Assembly: GCF_035917975.1 (NCBI RefSeq)
Contig: NZ_CP109130.1
Coordinates: 1,922,001 to 1,986,000, forward strand
Direction of reading: 5' to 3'
Source of the DNA: Streptosporangium sp. NBC_01756
GTDB taxonomy: Bacteria > Actinomycetota > Actinomycetes > Streptosporangiales > Streptosporangiaceae
Length of the DNA: 64,000 nucleotides
Positions 41,894 to 51,252 of the stretch are shown piece after piece (the stretch's first letter is position 1; each line of letters begins with the position of its first letter). The notes under the pieces were generated by a model that was not told the DNA's origin, did no database searches, and saw only the letters and a program-made list of their open reading frames with translations. Both the position numbers and the translations under genes were made by a program.

Positions 41894-42748
41894 TCAGTTC
41901 CGGAAGGCGGCGGCGTGGTCGGCGACCCACTCGCTGAAGGTGCGCGCCGGGCGGCCGAGGATCTTCTCCACCTCGTCGGTGACGTCCTCGGCGGGCCCGG
42001 CGCCCCGGGCGTACCTGGCCATGAGGGCCTCGACGAACGGCTTCGGGAGGCCGCGCTGGATCATGCTCTGCTCGAATGCCTCCGGTGGGATCTCCTGATA
42101 GCGCAGCGGCCGGCCGATCACCTCGCCGATGGCCGCCGCCAACTCTTCGTGGGACAGGGACCGCGGGCCGGTGAGCCGTACCTTCTGGAAGGTCAACTCG
42201 GTGCTGAGCAGCGCGCGAGCGGCGACCTCCGCCAGGTCGCCTTCGTGGATCAAGGGCTCGGCGAACGCGGCATAGGGGCCGCGGACGACGTCACCGGCAC
42301 GGATCTGAGGGGCCCACGTGCGGAGGGTGTTGACGGCGAAGGAGGCGGACCGCAGGCTGACCCAGTCCAGGCCGCTCGCGACGACGGCGTCCTCGGCCTC
42401 CTTGTTCCTATCCCCCTGGAAGCGGGACGGCTGGTCGGCCAGGTCGTCGTCGACGTTGACGGCCGAGAGCGCCACCACTCTCCCGGCGCCGCGCTCCTTG
42501 GCGAGTGCCAGCAGGTCGGCGGCTGCTTCTCCCACGGCGCGCGGGTGGAGGAAGACGGAAGTGACGCCCTCCAGGACCGCGCTCATGGTGTCCGGCCGCG
42601 ACGGGTCGCCCACGACGACCTCGACGCCGGCGGGTAGGCCGGCCGCCTGCGGGTCGCGGGTGACGGCACGCACCTTGACGCCTTCGCCGGCGAGCACGCC
42701 GACCAGGGGACGTCCGACGGTGCCGGTGGCACCGGTTACCAGGATCAT
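41894..42748 (-). CDS. NAD(P)-binding SDR, NmrA-like
   Basis: 284 aa. N-terminal Rossmann motif ILVTGATGTVGRPLV, then VEVVVGDPSRPDTM (adenine-side Asp), VVALSAVNV, and the atypical-SDR pattern without YxxxK (RNKEAEDAVVASGLDWVSLR). C-terminal part RPARTFSEWVADHAAAFR is the usual end of this group. First gene of the MarR-linked minus-strand group, behind a strong palindrome at 42781-42797. Likely an NAD(P)H-dependent reductase or redox sensor. Confidence 0.88.
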   Translation of the reverse strand: MILVTGATGTVGRPLVGVLAGEGVKVRAVTRDPQAAGLPAGVEVVVGDPSRPDTMSAVLEGVTSVFLHPRAVGEAAADLLALAKERGAGRVVALSAVNVDDDLADQPSRFQGDRNKEAEDAVVASGLDWVSLRSASFAVNTLRTWAPQIRAGDVVRGPYAAFAEPLIHEGDLAEVAARALLSTELTFQKVRLTGPRSLSHEELAAAIGEVIGRPLRYQEIPPEAFEQSMIQRGLPKPFVEALMARYARGAGPAEDVTDEVEKILGRPARTFSEWVADHAAAFRN

Positions 42749-42780
42749 GACAGGCCTTCCTCGATCGAACTTCCTATGAG

Positions 42781-42797
42781 ATTCATATTATATGAAT
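42781..42797 (-). promoter_or_regulatory. Perfect 17-bp palindrome ahead of the SDR gene
   Basis: ATTCATATTATATGAAT: 8-bp arms around one central base, starting 33 bp upstream of the SDR ATG. The minus strand contains TATAAT within it. The core TATAATA is shared with the palindrome at the marR promoter, so both may be bound by the MarR protein. A/T content is strikingly higher than in the surrounding DNA. Confidence 0.7.
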
Positions 42798-43015
42798 TAG
42801 ATACAGAATGTGCGATGAGGATCGGCTCGTCGCATTGGCGGACGGGTTGCACCGCTGGGGCGTGAACCCGATGGCGACGGAGAGCACCGGACGGCGCCCT
42901 TCTCCGGTTGGAGGCCGAAGGATTCGCCTGCGACCTGCTGGACGCCACGCAGACCAAGGCGCTACCTGGCTGCCCTAAGACCGACCGGGCCCGCCGGACG
43001 GCAACGAGTGGGGGT

Positions 43016-43805
43016 TCAGTGCCGGACGGTGAGGACGATCTTGCCGATCTGGGCGTTGGATTCCAGGTGACGGTGGGCCTGGACGACGTCGTCGAAGTCG
43101 AACGTCCGGTCGATCACCGGCGAGAGGGTCCCGGCGCGCAGGCCCGCGTTGATGAAGTGCTCGGCACGGCGCAGCTGCGGCCGGTCCATGGTGAGCTCGA
43201 AGAAGGAGTACCAGTGGACGGCCCGGCCACGCAGGTCGGCGGCGATCGGCATCGGGATGGGGTCGAGGGCGCCATACATGATCAGGGTGCCGCCGGGGAC
43301 CACCGCTGTGGCGATCTTGTGGATGGCCTCGCCCGCGACAGAGTCCACGGCCAGCGCGGTGCCGCTGCCGCCGGTGAGGGCGTGGACCTGTTCGACGACG
43401 TCGTCCTCCTCCTCGGTCGCGATGACGTGTGCGGCGCCGGCCTGGAGCAGGCGTTCCTTCTTGGCACCCGTCCGGGTGGTCGCGATGGGGATCGCGACGA
43501 GGTGTCTGGCGATCTGGATCGCGGCCAGGCCGACGCTGCTGGAGGCGGCCGTGATGAGCACGGTGTCACCGGAACGGATCCGGCCGATCTCCACCAGCAT
43601 GCCGTAGGCGGTGGTGTAGGCCATCACGTCGAAGCGCCGGTCACCGCGTCGATGCCGTCCGGGCGGCGGACGATGGCGGAGGCGGGCAGGATCGCCTGCT
43701 GGCCGTAGGTGCCGTATTCGTTCATCAGGAATGCCGGGACGGAGCCGACCAGGTCGCCCGGGGCGAACCCGTCCACTCCCTCGCCGACGGCCTCCACCAT
43801 GCCGG
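43016..43805 (-). pseudogene. Zinc-free MDR/quinone oxidoreductase, truncated and frameshifted
   Basis: C-terminal two-thirds are intact: MAYTTAYGMLVEIGRIRSGD, VLITAASSSVGLAAIQIARH (cofactor loop), and an end HRHLESNAQIGKIVLTVRH. Near 43630 the frame shifts: the preceding part (AAGMVEAVGEGVDGFAPGDL to VRRPDGIDAV) lies in another frame. Before ~43805 the N-terminal ~50 residues are missing and replaced by an AraC fragment on the opposite strand. Non-functional. Confidence 0.82.
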
Positions 43806-44045
43806 CCGCCTCGGCGTTCGCCCGGCGGTTCGCCGCGCTGATCGGGCAGCCGCCGCTGACGTACCTGACGTGGTGGCGGATGACCATCGCCGCCCGGCTG
43901 CTGCGCGAGTCCGACGCACCGCTGCGGATCATCACCGCACAGGCCGGATACTCCTCGGAGATCGCCTTCGCCGCCGCGTTCAAACGACAGTACGGCCTCA
44001 CGCCGGGGCGTTACCGACATCGCCCCGGCACGTCGGCGGGTGAGG
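43806..44045 (+). pseudogene. AraC-family regulator, C-terminal fragment
   Basis: Reads AFARRFAALIGQPPLTYLTW, then WRMTIAARLLRESDAPLRII and GYSSEIAFAAAFKRQYGLTP-GRYR, i.e. most of the double HTH of an AraC regulator, with no start or N-terminal sensor domain. It abuts the broken oxidoreductase head to head, so a deletion probably joined two convergent or neighbouring genes. Confidence 0.75.
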
Positions 44046-44123
44046 CGAACCGGTTCCCTGCCGTCCGTCGGCCGTCAGCGGCGCCCGCACCGTCGAGTTC
44101 GCCCTGACCGCCAGGCCGACGGA

Positions 44124-44385
44124 GGTGTTGTCGTACAGCGCCGCCTCTTGCCGGAAGCCGTACATGCCGCTGTCGTACAGGATGCGCCCGTCGTGGTTCC
44201 AGACGGCGTGGCCTTCGTTCGAGCCGCTGCTGGTCAGGCGCCGGAAGCCGGTTCCGTCGGGGCGGATGGTGCACACGTCGAAATTGGTGGTGCTCGTTTT
44301 GCGGGTGAAGAGGATGAGCCTGCCGTCCGGGGACCAGTCGGGCAGGTTGTCGTACTCGCCGGTGAGGACGCGCGCCACCCTTCCG
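44124..44385 (-). pseudogene. TolB/PD40-type beta-propeller fragment
   Basis: Reads RVLTGEYDNLPDWSPDGRLI, then NFDVCTIRPDGTGFRRLTSS and HAVWNHDGRILYDSGMYGFR, ending EAALYDNT, two propeller blades of a TolB-like protein. Both ends run into unrelated sequence without a start. The 44386-44726 spacer that follows holds only the promoter side of the phospholipase-like gene. Confidence 0.75.
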
Positions 44386-44726
44386 AGGTGCCCTCGTACC
44401 GCAGGGTGAAGTACGCCGTGGCGGCATCGGCGAACGCTCATGCACACGGTGCAAGGTCACGGCGGAAGAGACAGGGGGCCCTGGACAGATCCTCGATAAA
44501 TCCGGAACATGATCTACGTTCAGAAGTCGTTCCCCAACGAGCCCAGTTCCACAACGAACCCAGCGGGCGGACGCCTGGCGCTTCAGCGGAGGAAGCCGGG
44601 CATCGGTGAGCGACTCGTCACCGACCGCCGCACAGGACCGGCCAAGCCCCCAACCCGGCTCTGATTCCGCCCCCACGGCCCGGCACACCCTCATCAGCAC
44701 CATCCCCCCAACGTGAGGATCCGAGG

Positions 44727-46145
44727 ATGACCCGTTCAAGGGCCCGGCTTTCCGTGCTCGCCATGACCGCGTCCATGCTGCTGATCAGCGGAAACGCCCG
44801 GGCGGACACCGACGTGCCGTTACCGTCGGCGATCTTCCGTGCCACGCACAACAGCTATTCCGGCAACCTCGACGGTGCCAGGAACTCCATCACCCACCAG
44901 CTCGACCACGGCGTTCGCTTCATCGAGCTCGACGTCCATGACAACGGGTACGCGACAGCGCACGACTACGCCGTCGGCCACGACTCGCCCGGTGATCTGG
45001 TCGACCACTCCGGCAACCCGGCTTCGAACCTTCTGCGCGACTGGCTGAACGTGATCAACACGTGGTCCGAGCAGCATCCGACCGCCGCCCCGCTCGTCGT
45101 CATGCTCGACCTCAAGGACGACCTGACCGACAACCCGTCGTTCGCCGCCGGCAACCTGGCCGCGCTCAACCAGGAGCTCGTTTCCGTCTTCGGGCCGCGG
45201 CTGCTGGCGGCCGAGGACTACCCGGCGAGCCCACCGCTGCTGGACACGGTGCGCGGCCGCGTACTGCCGCTGCTTTCCGGCAACGGGAAGAGCCGCACGG
45301 AGTACAGACGCGACCTCGGCCGTGACCCGGCGATCGCACTCAACGCTAACGGGCAGATCGTCGAGGTGCACGACTCCGGTTCGGGGGTGCTCTGGTACTG
45401 GACCGGCACATACGACGACGGCCGGGTGACCTGGCTCCGCCACGGGAGGTACGACAACGGCCGGACGCCCGCTGTCGCGCTGAACGACAACGGCGACCTG
45501 GTCGAGGTCCACCAGTCCCAGAACGCGACCACGCTGTGGTATCGCGTCGGCCGTCTCGGCACGGACGGCGAGATCAGCTGGTCCTCCAGCCGCCAATACG
45601 ACAACGGTGTCCTGCCGTCGGTCGCGTTCACGGACCCGGCCGGCACGCGGCTGCGCGAGATCCACCGTAGCCAGGGCAGCAGTCAGAACTGGAACTGGGA
45701 CGGCGTACTGGACACCGGCACGTCGACGGTTTCGTGGAGCGGGAACGCGAAGACCTCCGACGCCCGCTTCGACAGAACCACCTCGGTCCGCGGCACGTCG
45801 AGCGTGCACGTGTGGACCGGGGCGGACGGCCCGACCCCGGCGCAGACCCTGCGCGTGGACACCGACCGGTTCGCCGGCGATCGCATCCGCTACCGGCAGA
45901 CAGCCTTCGACGAGTTCCAGAAGGGCGACAGCGCGGAGCTCCAGCAGGGCGCCCTGTTCTACGCCGCACCGGCGACCGAGTCCGCCTTCATCACGTCAGC
46001 GCGGCAGTCAGGGCGGCTCGTGCGCGGCTGGGACTTCGACACGGCGGCCATGGCGACGACTCCGCCGGCCACCTATCCGGCGACCAACCATCCCTACGAC
46101 GCCTGGTATGAGAACCTTCTCACCCAATCCGGCGCCGTCCGGTAA
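44727..46145 (+). CDS. Secreted PI-PLC-like phosphodiesterase with beta-propeller-like insert
   Basis: 472 aa. Sec signal peptide (~1-26, LAMTASMLLISGNARA-D). The catalytic X-domain begins FRATHNSYSGNLDGARNSIT (first catalytic His), HGVRFIELDVHDNGYATAHD, VGHDSPGDLVDHSGN (second His) and LVVMLDLKDDL, then LLDTVRGRVLPLLSGNGKS. At ~195 a ~150-residue insert starts with repeated units DPAIALNANGQIVEVHDS / TPAVALNDNGDLVEVHQS / LPSVAFTDPAGTRLREIHRS, each with WYW or WYR cores, like lectin/PLL-type propeller blades. The end (RLVRGWDFDTAA...WYENLL) closes the PLC fold. Likely an extracellular phospholipase or phosphodiesterase acting on lipids or GPI-like substrates. GAGG precedes the ATG. Confidence 0.85.
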   Translation: MTRSRARLSVLAMTASMLLISGNARADTDVPLPSAIFRATHNSYSGNLDGARNSITHQLDHGVRFIELDVHDNGYATAHDYAVGHDSPGDLVDHSGNPASNLLRDWLNVINTWSEQHPTAAPLVVMLDLKDDLTDNPSFAAGNLAALNQELVSVFGPRLLAAEDYPASPPLLDTVRGRVLPLLSGNGKSRTEYRRDLGRDPAIALNANGQIVEVHDSGSGVLWYWTGTYDDGRVTWLRHGRYDNGRTPAVALNDNGDLVEVHQSQNATTLWYRVGRLGTDGEISWSSSRQYDNGVLPSVAFTDPAGTRLREIHRSQGSSQNWNWDGVLDTGTSTVSWSGNAKTSDARFDRTTSVRGTSSVHVWTGADGPTPAQTLRVDTDRFAGDRIRYRQTAFDEFQKGDSAELQQGALFYAAPATESAFITSARQSGRLVRGWDFDTAAMATTPPATYPATNHPYDAWYENLLTQSGAVR

Positions 46146-46166
46146 CGCCCCTGTCGGCCCCGAACA

Positions 46167-46214
46167 CCACAGGTCCCGTCTGCCGGCACCAGGCCGCCAA
46201 GGTGGGACCTGTGG
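46167..46214. terminator. Hairpin between convergent genes
   Basis: 11-bp perfect stem (CCACAGGTCCC at 46167-46177, GGGACCTGTGG at 46204-46214) 21 bp after the phospholipase-like stop and before the convergent YciO-type gene. Probably terminates the plus-strand gene. Confidence 0.7.
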
Positions 46215-46294
46215 CGGCATTCGGATTACCTGGCGGCCGGAGTAGCCGCGTCGTCTCAAGGCGGCGGCGCGGCGCGGCGCGCGGTTCCGGTCGC

Positions 46295-46915
46295 CTACTC
46301 GAAGAGGGACGGGTCTCCGGTGCCTCGGCGGAGGATCTCAGGCTCGCCCTGCGAGAAGTCGACGACCGTCGTCGGGGTGGCGCCGGACTCGCCGGAGTCG
46401 ATGACGGCGTCCACCACGTGGTCGAGCCTCTCCTTGATCTCCCAGCCCTGTGTCAGGGGCTCGGTCTCGTCGGGCAGCAGCAGGGTGCTCGACACCAGCG
46501 GTTCGCCGAGTTCGGCCAGCAGCGCCTGGGTGACGACGTGATCGGGGATCCGGACGCCGATCGTCTTCTTCCGGGGATGCAGCAGCCGACGCGGCACCTC
46601 CTTGGTCGCGGGCAGGATGAACGTGTACCCGCCGGGGGTCGCCGCCTTGACCGAACGGAACAGCGCATTGCTTACATGTACGAACTGGCCGAACTGGGCG
46701 AAGTCCCTGCAAACCAGGGTGAAGTGGTGGTCACTGCCGAGGCTGCGGATCTCCCTGATCCGGTCGATGCCCTCCTTGTTGCCCAGCCGGCACCCCAGCG
46801 CGTAGCACGAGTCCGTCGGGTACGCGATCAGCCCGTCCGTATGCAGAAGATCGACCACCTGGCTGATCAACCGAGGCTGAGGACTGTCCGGATGCACATC
46901 GAAGTACTTCGCCAT
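46295..46915 (-). CDS. YciO/YrdC/Sua5-type protein (threonylcarbamoyl-AMP synthase family)
   Basis: 206 aa, the size of the YciO branch. Conserved YrdC-fold elements: GLIAYPTDSCYALGCRLGNK (nucleotide-binding K/R and S/T positions), FTLVCRDFAQFGQFVHVSN, GGYTFILPATKEVPRRL, KTIGVRIPDH and the SST motif (LVSSTLLLP). TsaC/Sua5 makes threonylcarbamoyl-AMP for tRNA t6A; YciO paralogues have weaker or different activity. Stands alone on the minus strand. Confidence 0.88.
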   Translation of the reverse strand: MAKYFDVHPDSPQPRLISQVVDLLHTDGLIAYPTDSCYALGCRLGNKEGIDRIREIRSLGSDHHFTLVCRDFAQFGQFVHVSNALFRSVKAATPGGYTFILPATKEVPRRLLHPRKKTIGVRIPDHVVTQALLAELGEPLVSSTLLLPDETEPLTQGWEIKERLDHVVDAVIDSGESGATPTTVVDFSQGEPEILRRGTGDPSLFE

Positions 46916-47300
46916 ACCTCAGAGCTTAGAAGCGGACACTCCACCCCATGACACACGGCCCGTGAAGACGGCCCACAGGTGCCGGGTGAGGTGAAGCCTT
47001 CGTCGCGGCAGCGGTGGAATGGGCGGCACTGTGGTGCTGAGGACCCGACGTTGTCAACGGCCAAGTGCGTGTCGCCGCTGATGGCCAAGTCGAGATTCCC
47101 AGCTCGTTGACGTTGACTACTTCGTAGTGAGGCGTCCAGGTGTCCTTGTTCGTGCCTGTTTCATCAGAAAGGATTCGCCCTCGGTGACGACCACGATGCT
47201 GTGATGGAATAGCCGATGCTGCTGGGAACCGCCCGGCCGTTCGACCGCACCGGCGCCGCCTGACGGCCACGGGAGTGTCCTTCAGGCGGCGGCGAGGCGG
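46916..47300. other. Intergenic region with possible coding remnant
   Basis: 385 bp with no complete gene. On the minus strand one frame reads WTPHYEVVNVNELG (about 47140-47095) and a shifted frame continues NLDLAISGDTHLAVDNVG, so a small gene with a frameshift may have been here. Nothing else recognised. Confidence 0.35.
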
Positions 47301-49349
47301 TCAGCCGACCTGCGCGACAGCCTGCGGCTCTCGGAGCGGGAAGTGGCACGCGGCCGAGTGCCCGGGATCGAACCCGAGCAGCACCGGCTCCTCCTCAGCG
47401 CACCGGGCCTGCGCGCGTGGGCACCGGGTGCGGAAGCGGCACCCGGACGGCGGATCGAACTGGCTGGGCAGTTCGCCGGTGATGTCGACCCGGTCGTCGG
47501 CCTCTCCCTCGCCCGGGTCCGGCTCCGGAATCGCGGCCATCAGGCCGGCGGTGTACGGGTGCACGGCACGGAGATAGATGTCGTCCGCAGACCCGATCTC
47601 GACCAGCTTGCCGAGATACATCACCCCGACCGTGTCCGCCATGTACCGCACGACAGTCAGATCATGAGAAATGATGACGTAGGTGAGCGCGTGTTTGGCC
47701 TGGAGCCGCTTCATCAGGTTGAGCACCTGGGACCGGACCGAGACGTCCAGCGCGCTCACCGGCTCGTCGGCCACGATCACGCGCGGGTTGAGCGCCAGCG
47801 CCCTGGCGAGCGCGATGCGTTGCCGCTGGCCGCCGGAGAACTCGTGCGGGTAGCGTTCCAGCACGCTGTGCGGCAGTCCGACCTCGTCGAGCAGCTCCCG
47901 GATCGCCTCCAGCTGCTCCGCGGCCGTGCCGATGCCCTGGGCCTCGAACGGCTCACGCAGGATGGCGCCGATGCGCATGCGCGGATCGAGCGCGTCGAGC
48001 GGATCCTGGAACATCATCTGCAGGTTGCGCCGCTGCCGGCGCAGACTCCGCCCGCGCAGCTCGTTCAGCTTGCTGCCGAGGGCCGTGACGCTGCCCGAGG
48101 AGGGCGTCTCCAACGCGACGATCATCCTGGCCAGGGTGCTCTTGCCGCAGCCGCTCTCGCCGACCAGCCCGAAGGTCTGGCCCGGCTGGACCGAGAACGA
48201 CACCCCGGACACGGCCTTGACGCTGCGCGCCGAGCGGCGGAACGTGAAGCGCCCGGCCGCGCCGTACTCCTTGACGAGGTCATCGACGGCCAGCACCGTG
48301 TCGGTCGGGCCGGCGAGCCGGTCCTCCGCCTTCGAGGCGGTCGCCGCCGGATGTGTGTCCGGGCCGAGCGGGCCTTCGACCGGGTGCCAGCAGGCCAGCG
48401 GGTGTCCCGGCCGTGAGTCGGTGAGCGGGGGCGCCTCGCGCTCGCAGCGGTCGGTGGCGTGCGCGCAGCGGTCGGCGAAGCGGCATCCGGCCGGTGGGTT
48501 GGCCAGGTCCGGAGGGGATCCGGGAATGGTGAAGAGGGTGTGCTCGCGCTGCTGGGTCAACCGCGGCGTGCACGCCAGCAGCGCCTGCGTGTACGGGTGC
48601 CGCATGCTCGTGAAGAGCTCGTCGGTGCGGGCGCTCTCCACGATGCTTCCGGCGTACATGACGCTGACCCGGTCGGCCCATCGCGCGATCACACCCATGT
48701 CGTGGGTGATCAGCAGCATGGCCATCCCCAGGCGGTCCTTGAGGTCGTGGAGCAGCCGCAGGACCTGCGCCTGGACGGTCACGTCGAGCGCCGTCGTCGG
48801 CTCGTCGGCGATCAGCACCTTCGGCTCGCAGGACAGGGACATGGCGATCATGACCCGCTGCCGCAGCCCGCCGGAGAGCTGGTGCGGGTAGTTGCCGAAC
48901 CTTTCGGCGGGACGGGCGATGCCCACCAGCGCGAGCATCTCGAGTGCCCGCTCACGCGCCTCCTTCGGGCTCGCGCCGAGGTGCAGCCTGATCGGCTCGG
49001 CGACCTGCTCCCCGATGGTCTTGGTGGGGTTGAGCGAGGTCATCGGGTCCTGGAAGACCATCGCGATCTCGTTGCCGCGGATCCGCTGGTAGTCCCGCTC
49101 GGGCAGGCCGACCAGCTCCCGGCCCTCAAGCTTGATCGACCCCTCGGTGACATGTCCGCCGGGCGGGAGCAGGCCCATGATCGACAGACCGGTCATCGAC
49201 TTCCCGCTGCCGGACTCGCCCACCAGCCCGAGGGTTTCGCCCCGGCGCAGGCGCAGGTCGACGTTGTTGACAACGTCGACGGCCGACTTCCTCAGCTGGA
49301 TGCTGGTGGACAGTCCTTCGATGGCCAGAACGTCACCGTCGTCGGGCAT
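47301..49349 (-). CDS. Fused oligopeptide ABC ATPase (DppD-DppF in one chain)
   Basis: 682 aa with two complete ATPases. Domain 1: Walker [11 protein letters not shown], signature [15 protein letters not shown], Walker [13 protein letters not shown], and the Cys-rich oligopeptide-type tail [14 protein letters not shown]. Domain 2: [39 protein letters not shown], and tail [14 protein letters not shown]. The Cys clusters are typical of Dpp/Opp ATPases (often Fe-S or metal sites). ATG 49349 has AAGGGG ahead; ATG 49379 overlapping the permease stop (TGATG) is the alternative. Last gene of the six-gene peptide operon. Confidence 0.92.
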   Translation of the reverse strand: MPDDGDVLAIEGLSTSIQLRKSAVDVVNNVDLRLRRGETLGLVGESGSGKSMTGLSIMGLLPPGGHVTEGSIKLEGRELVGLPERDYQRIRGNEIAMVFQDPMTSLNPTKTIGEQVAEPIRLHLGASPKEARERALEMLALVGIARPAERFGNYPHQLSGGLRQRVMIAMSLSCEPKVLIADEPTTALDVTVQAQVLRLLHDLKDRLGMAMLLITHDMGVIARWADRVSVMYAGSIVESARTDELFTSMRHPYTQALLACTPRLTQQREHTLFTIPGSPPDLANPPAGCRFADRCAHATDRCEREAPPLTDSRPGHPLACWHPVEGPLGPDTHPAATASKAEDRLAGPTDTVLAVDDLVKEYGAAGRFTFRRSARSVKAVSGVSFSVQPGQTFGLVGESGCGKSTLARMIVALETPSSGSVTALGSKLNELRGRSLRRQRRNLQMMFQDPLDALDPRMRIGAILREPFEAQGIGTAAEQLEAIRELLDEVGLPHSVLERYPHEFSGGQRQRIALARALALNPRVIVADEPVSALDVSVRSQVLNLMKRLQAKHALTYVIISHDLTVVRYMADTVGVMYLGKLVEIGSADDIYLRAVHPYTAGLMAAIPEPDPGEGEADDRVDITGELPSQFDPPSGCRFRTRCPRAQARCAEEEPVLLGFDPGHSAACHFPLREPQAVAQVG

Positions 49350-49378
49350 CGCTTCGCCCCTTTCCGTGCGAGCGGCCA

Positions 49379-50278
49379 TCAGCGCCGCCTCAGCCGTACG
49401 TCGATCGAGTCGCGCAGCGCGTCTCCGACGAAGTTGAACGCCATGACGACCAGGACCAGGCAGCCGCCGACCGGGTAGATCAGCCACCAGGCGCCTTCGA
49501 ACAGGTAGCTCACCCCGTTGGAGAGCTGCGTCCCCCATTCGACGTTCGGGTAGTTGAGCCCGAAGCCGAGGAAGCCCAGCAGCGACACCGCGATGATCGC
49601 GTCGGCGACCTGGAAGGTGATGTTCACGATCACGACGCCCAGCGCGTTCGGGATCAGGTGCCGGGTGATGATCCGCAGTTTCGTCGCCCCCATCACGGTC
49701 GAGGCCGCGACGAACCCCCGGGAGCGCAGCGAGAGGACCTCGGCCCTGACCAGCCGGGCGGGTGCGAGCCAGGAGAACGCGCCCAGGATCAGGCTGAGCG
49801 ACAGGACCGTGGAGCTGAACCGGGTGGCGGCGATCAGCACGATGAACAGGAAGGGGATCGACAGCAGCGTGTCGACCACGCGCATCATGATCCCGTCCAC
49901 CACGCCGCCGATGAGGCCGGCGACCGTGCCGTACAGCGTGCCGATCGCGGTGGCGATCAGGGCCGCGAACAGCCCGATCTGCAGCGACGCCTGGCCACCC
50001 TTCATGATCCGCCCGAGCACGTCGAACCCCTGCGCGTCGGTGCCGAGCGGATGACCGCCGTCCGGCGGCAGCAGGCTGCTGACCGGATCGACGGAGACCT
50101 GGTCGGTGACGTAGAGGTGGGGGCCGACGAAGCAGAAGAGGGCGAGCAGGACGATGGTGCCGAGGCCGATGACGGCGAGCCGGTTCTGCACGAACGACCG
50201 CATGGCGAGGCGCCATCCGCTCGTGGCCTCCGGCATGATCAGCGCCGGTGTCTTCTGGTCCGTTACCGTCTCGGTCAT
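49379..50278 (-). CDS. Oligopeptide ABC permease, DppC type
   Basis: 299 aa. N-terminal TM followed by the OppC N-terminal segment (DPVSSLLPPDGGHPLGTDAQ-GFDV), then five more TM segments and the EAA-type loop VAASTVMGATKLRIITRHLI. Inner-membrane half of a peptide importer with the DppB type protein, whose gene overlaps by 4 bp (ATGA). Confidence 0.92.
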   Translation of the reverse strand: MTETVTDQKTPALIMPEATSGWRLAMRSFVQNRLAVIGLGTIVLLALFCFVGPHLYVTDQVSVDPVSSLLPPDGGHPLGTDAQGFDVLGRIMKGGQASLQIGLFAALIATAIGTLYGTVAGLIGGVVDGIMMRVVDTLLSIPFLFIVLIAATRFSSTVLSLSLILGAFSWLAPARLVRAEVLSLRSRGFVAASTVMGATKLRIITRHLIPNALGVVIVNITFQVADAIIAVSLLGFLGFGLNYPNVEWGTQLSNGVSYLFEGAWWLIYPVGGCLVLVVMAFNFVGDALRDSIDVRLRRR

Positions 50279-51222
50279 GCGCGCTGCGTCCTCGGGTCGC
50301 TGGCCGCCACCAGCAGGTCGGCCAGGAGATTGCCCAGTACGGTCAAGGTCGAGGCGACCAAGGTGTAACCGAGCAGGACCGGGTAGTCCTGGTTGTTCAG
50401 ACTGTTGAAGAACAGCAGTCCCAGGCCCGGGTAGTTGAAGACCGACTCGACCACGAGGTTGCCCGCGAGCAACAACGGGATCGTCATGCCGATCAGGGTC
50501 ACCAGCGGCAGGCAGGCGTTGCGCAGCAGGTGGCGGGTGAGAACCATGCGCGTCGACAGTCCTTTCGCCCGCGCCACCCTGATGTAGTCCTGCGCGAGCT
50601 GGTCCAGCGCCGCGGAGCGCTGGTACCTGGAGTACAGCGCGACCGTGACGCCGGTCAGCGTCAGCACCGGCAGCAGCATGGCGCGTGGCTCGGTGAAGAT
50701 CACGAATGTGGAGCTTGACTGCGATGCCTGAGCGGGAAGGATGCCCAGCCCGAGCGCGAAGACCTGGATCAGCAGCATCGCGAAGAGGAAGACGGGCATC
50801 GAGTAGGCGACGAAGGTGAGGGTGGTCACCACGTTGTCGCCGACGCTGTTGCGCTTCACCGCCTGGAACACACCCAGCGGAACCGCTATGACGATCGCCA
50901 GAAGGAGGGCCACGCCGGCCAGCATCGCGGTCCGCCCGGCGTTCTCGGCCAGCAGCGCGTTCACGCTCTGGTTCAGCTTGTACGAGTAACCGAGGTCACC
51001 GTGAAGGAGCTTCCCCAGATAGCTGAAGTACTGCACGACGATCGAATCGTCGTAGCCGTTCTCCCGGTTGAAGGCGGCCACCGCTTCCGCGCTCGCCTGC
51101 ACGCCGAGGATCGCCCGGCCGGGTGATCCGGACATCCCATGCAATATGATAAAAGTGATCACTGAGACGCCCAGGACCACGATGGCCGACGTCGCCAGCC
51201 GTCGCAGCACATACTGGATCAC
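50275..51222 (-). CDS. Oligopeptide ABC permease, DppB type
   Basis: 315 aa. Six TM segments, the long periplasmic stretch after TM1 with FNRENGYDDSIVVQYFSYLG and GDLGYSYKLNQSV, and the EAA loop DYIRVARAKGLSTRMVLTRH. Ends ATGA-coupled to the dppC-type gene. It follows the binding-protein gene by 30 bp. Confidence 0.92.
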   Translation of the reverse strand: MIQYVLRRLATSAIVVLGVSVITFIILHGMSGSPGRAILGVQASAEAVAAFNRENGYDDSIVVQYFSYLGKLLHGDLGYSYKLNQSVNALLAENAGRTAMLAGVALLLAIVIAVPLGVFQAVKRNSVGDNVVTTLTFVAYSMPVFLFAMLLIQVFALGLGILPAQASQSSSTFVIFTEPRAMLLPVLTLTGVTVALYSRYQRSAALDQLAQDYIRVARAKGLSTRMVLTRHLLRNACLPLVTLIGMTIPLLLAGNLVVESVFNYPGLGLLFFNSLNNQDYPVLLGYTLVASTLTVLGNLLADLLVAASDPRTQRA

Positions 51223-51252
51223 GCTGCCCCTCCTTCCTGTCGTTCTGTCGTG

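Noticed and set aside
47095..47180. A possible small RiPP precursor (WTPHYEVVNVNELG)
   Set aside because: The sequence seems to need a frameshift, lacks a convincing start and ribosome site, and no modifying enzyme genes are nearby.
49380..50216. Upstream extension of the fused Dpp ATPase to 50216
   Set aside because: The extra residues are an out-of-frame reading of the DppC gene; the ATPase begins at 49349 or 49379.
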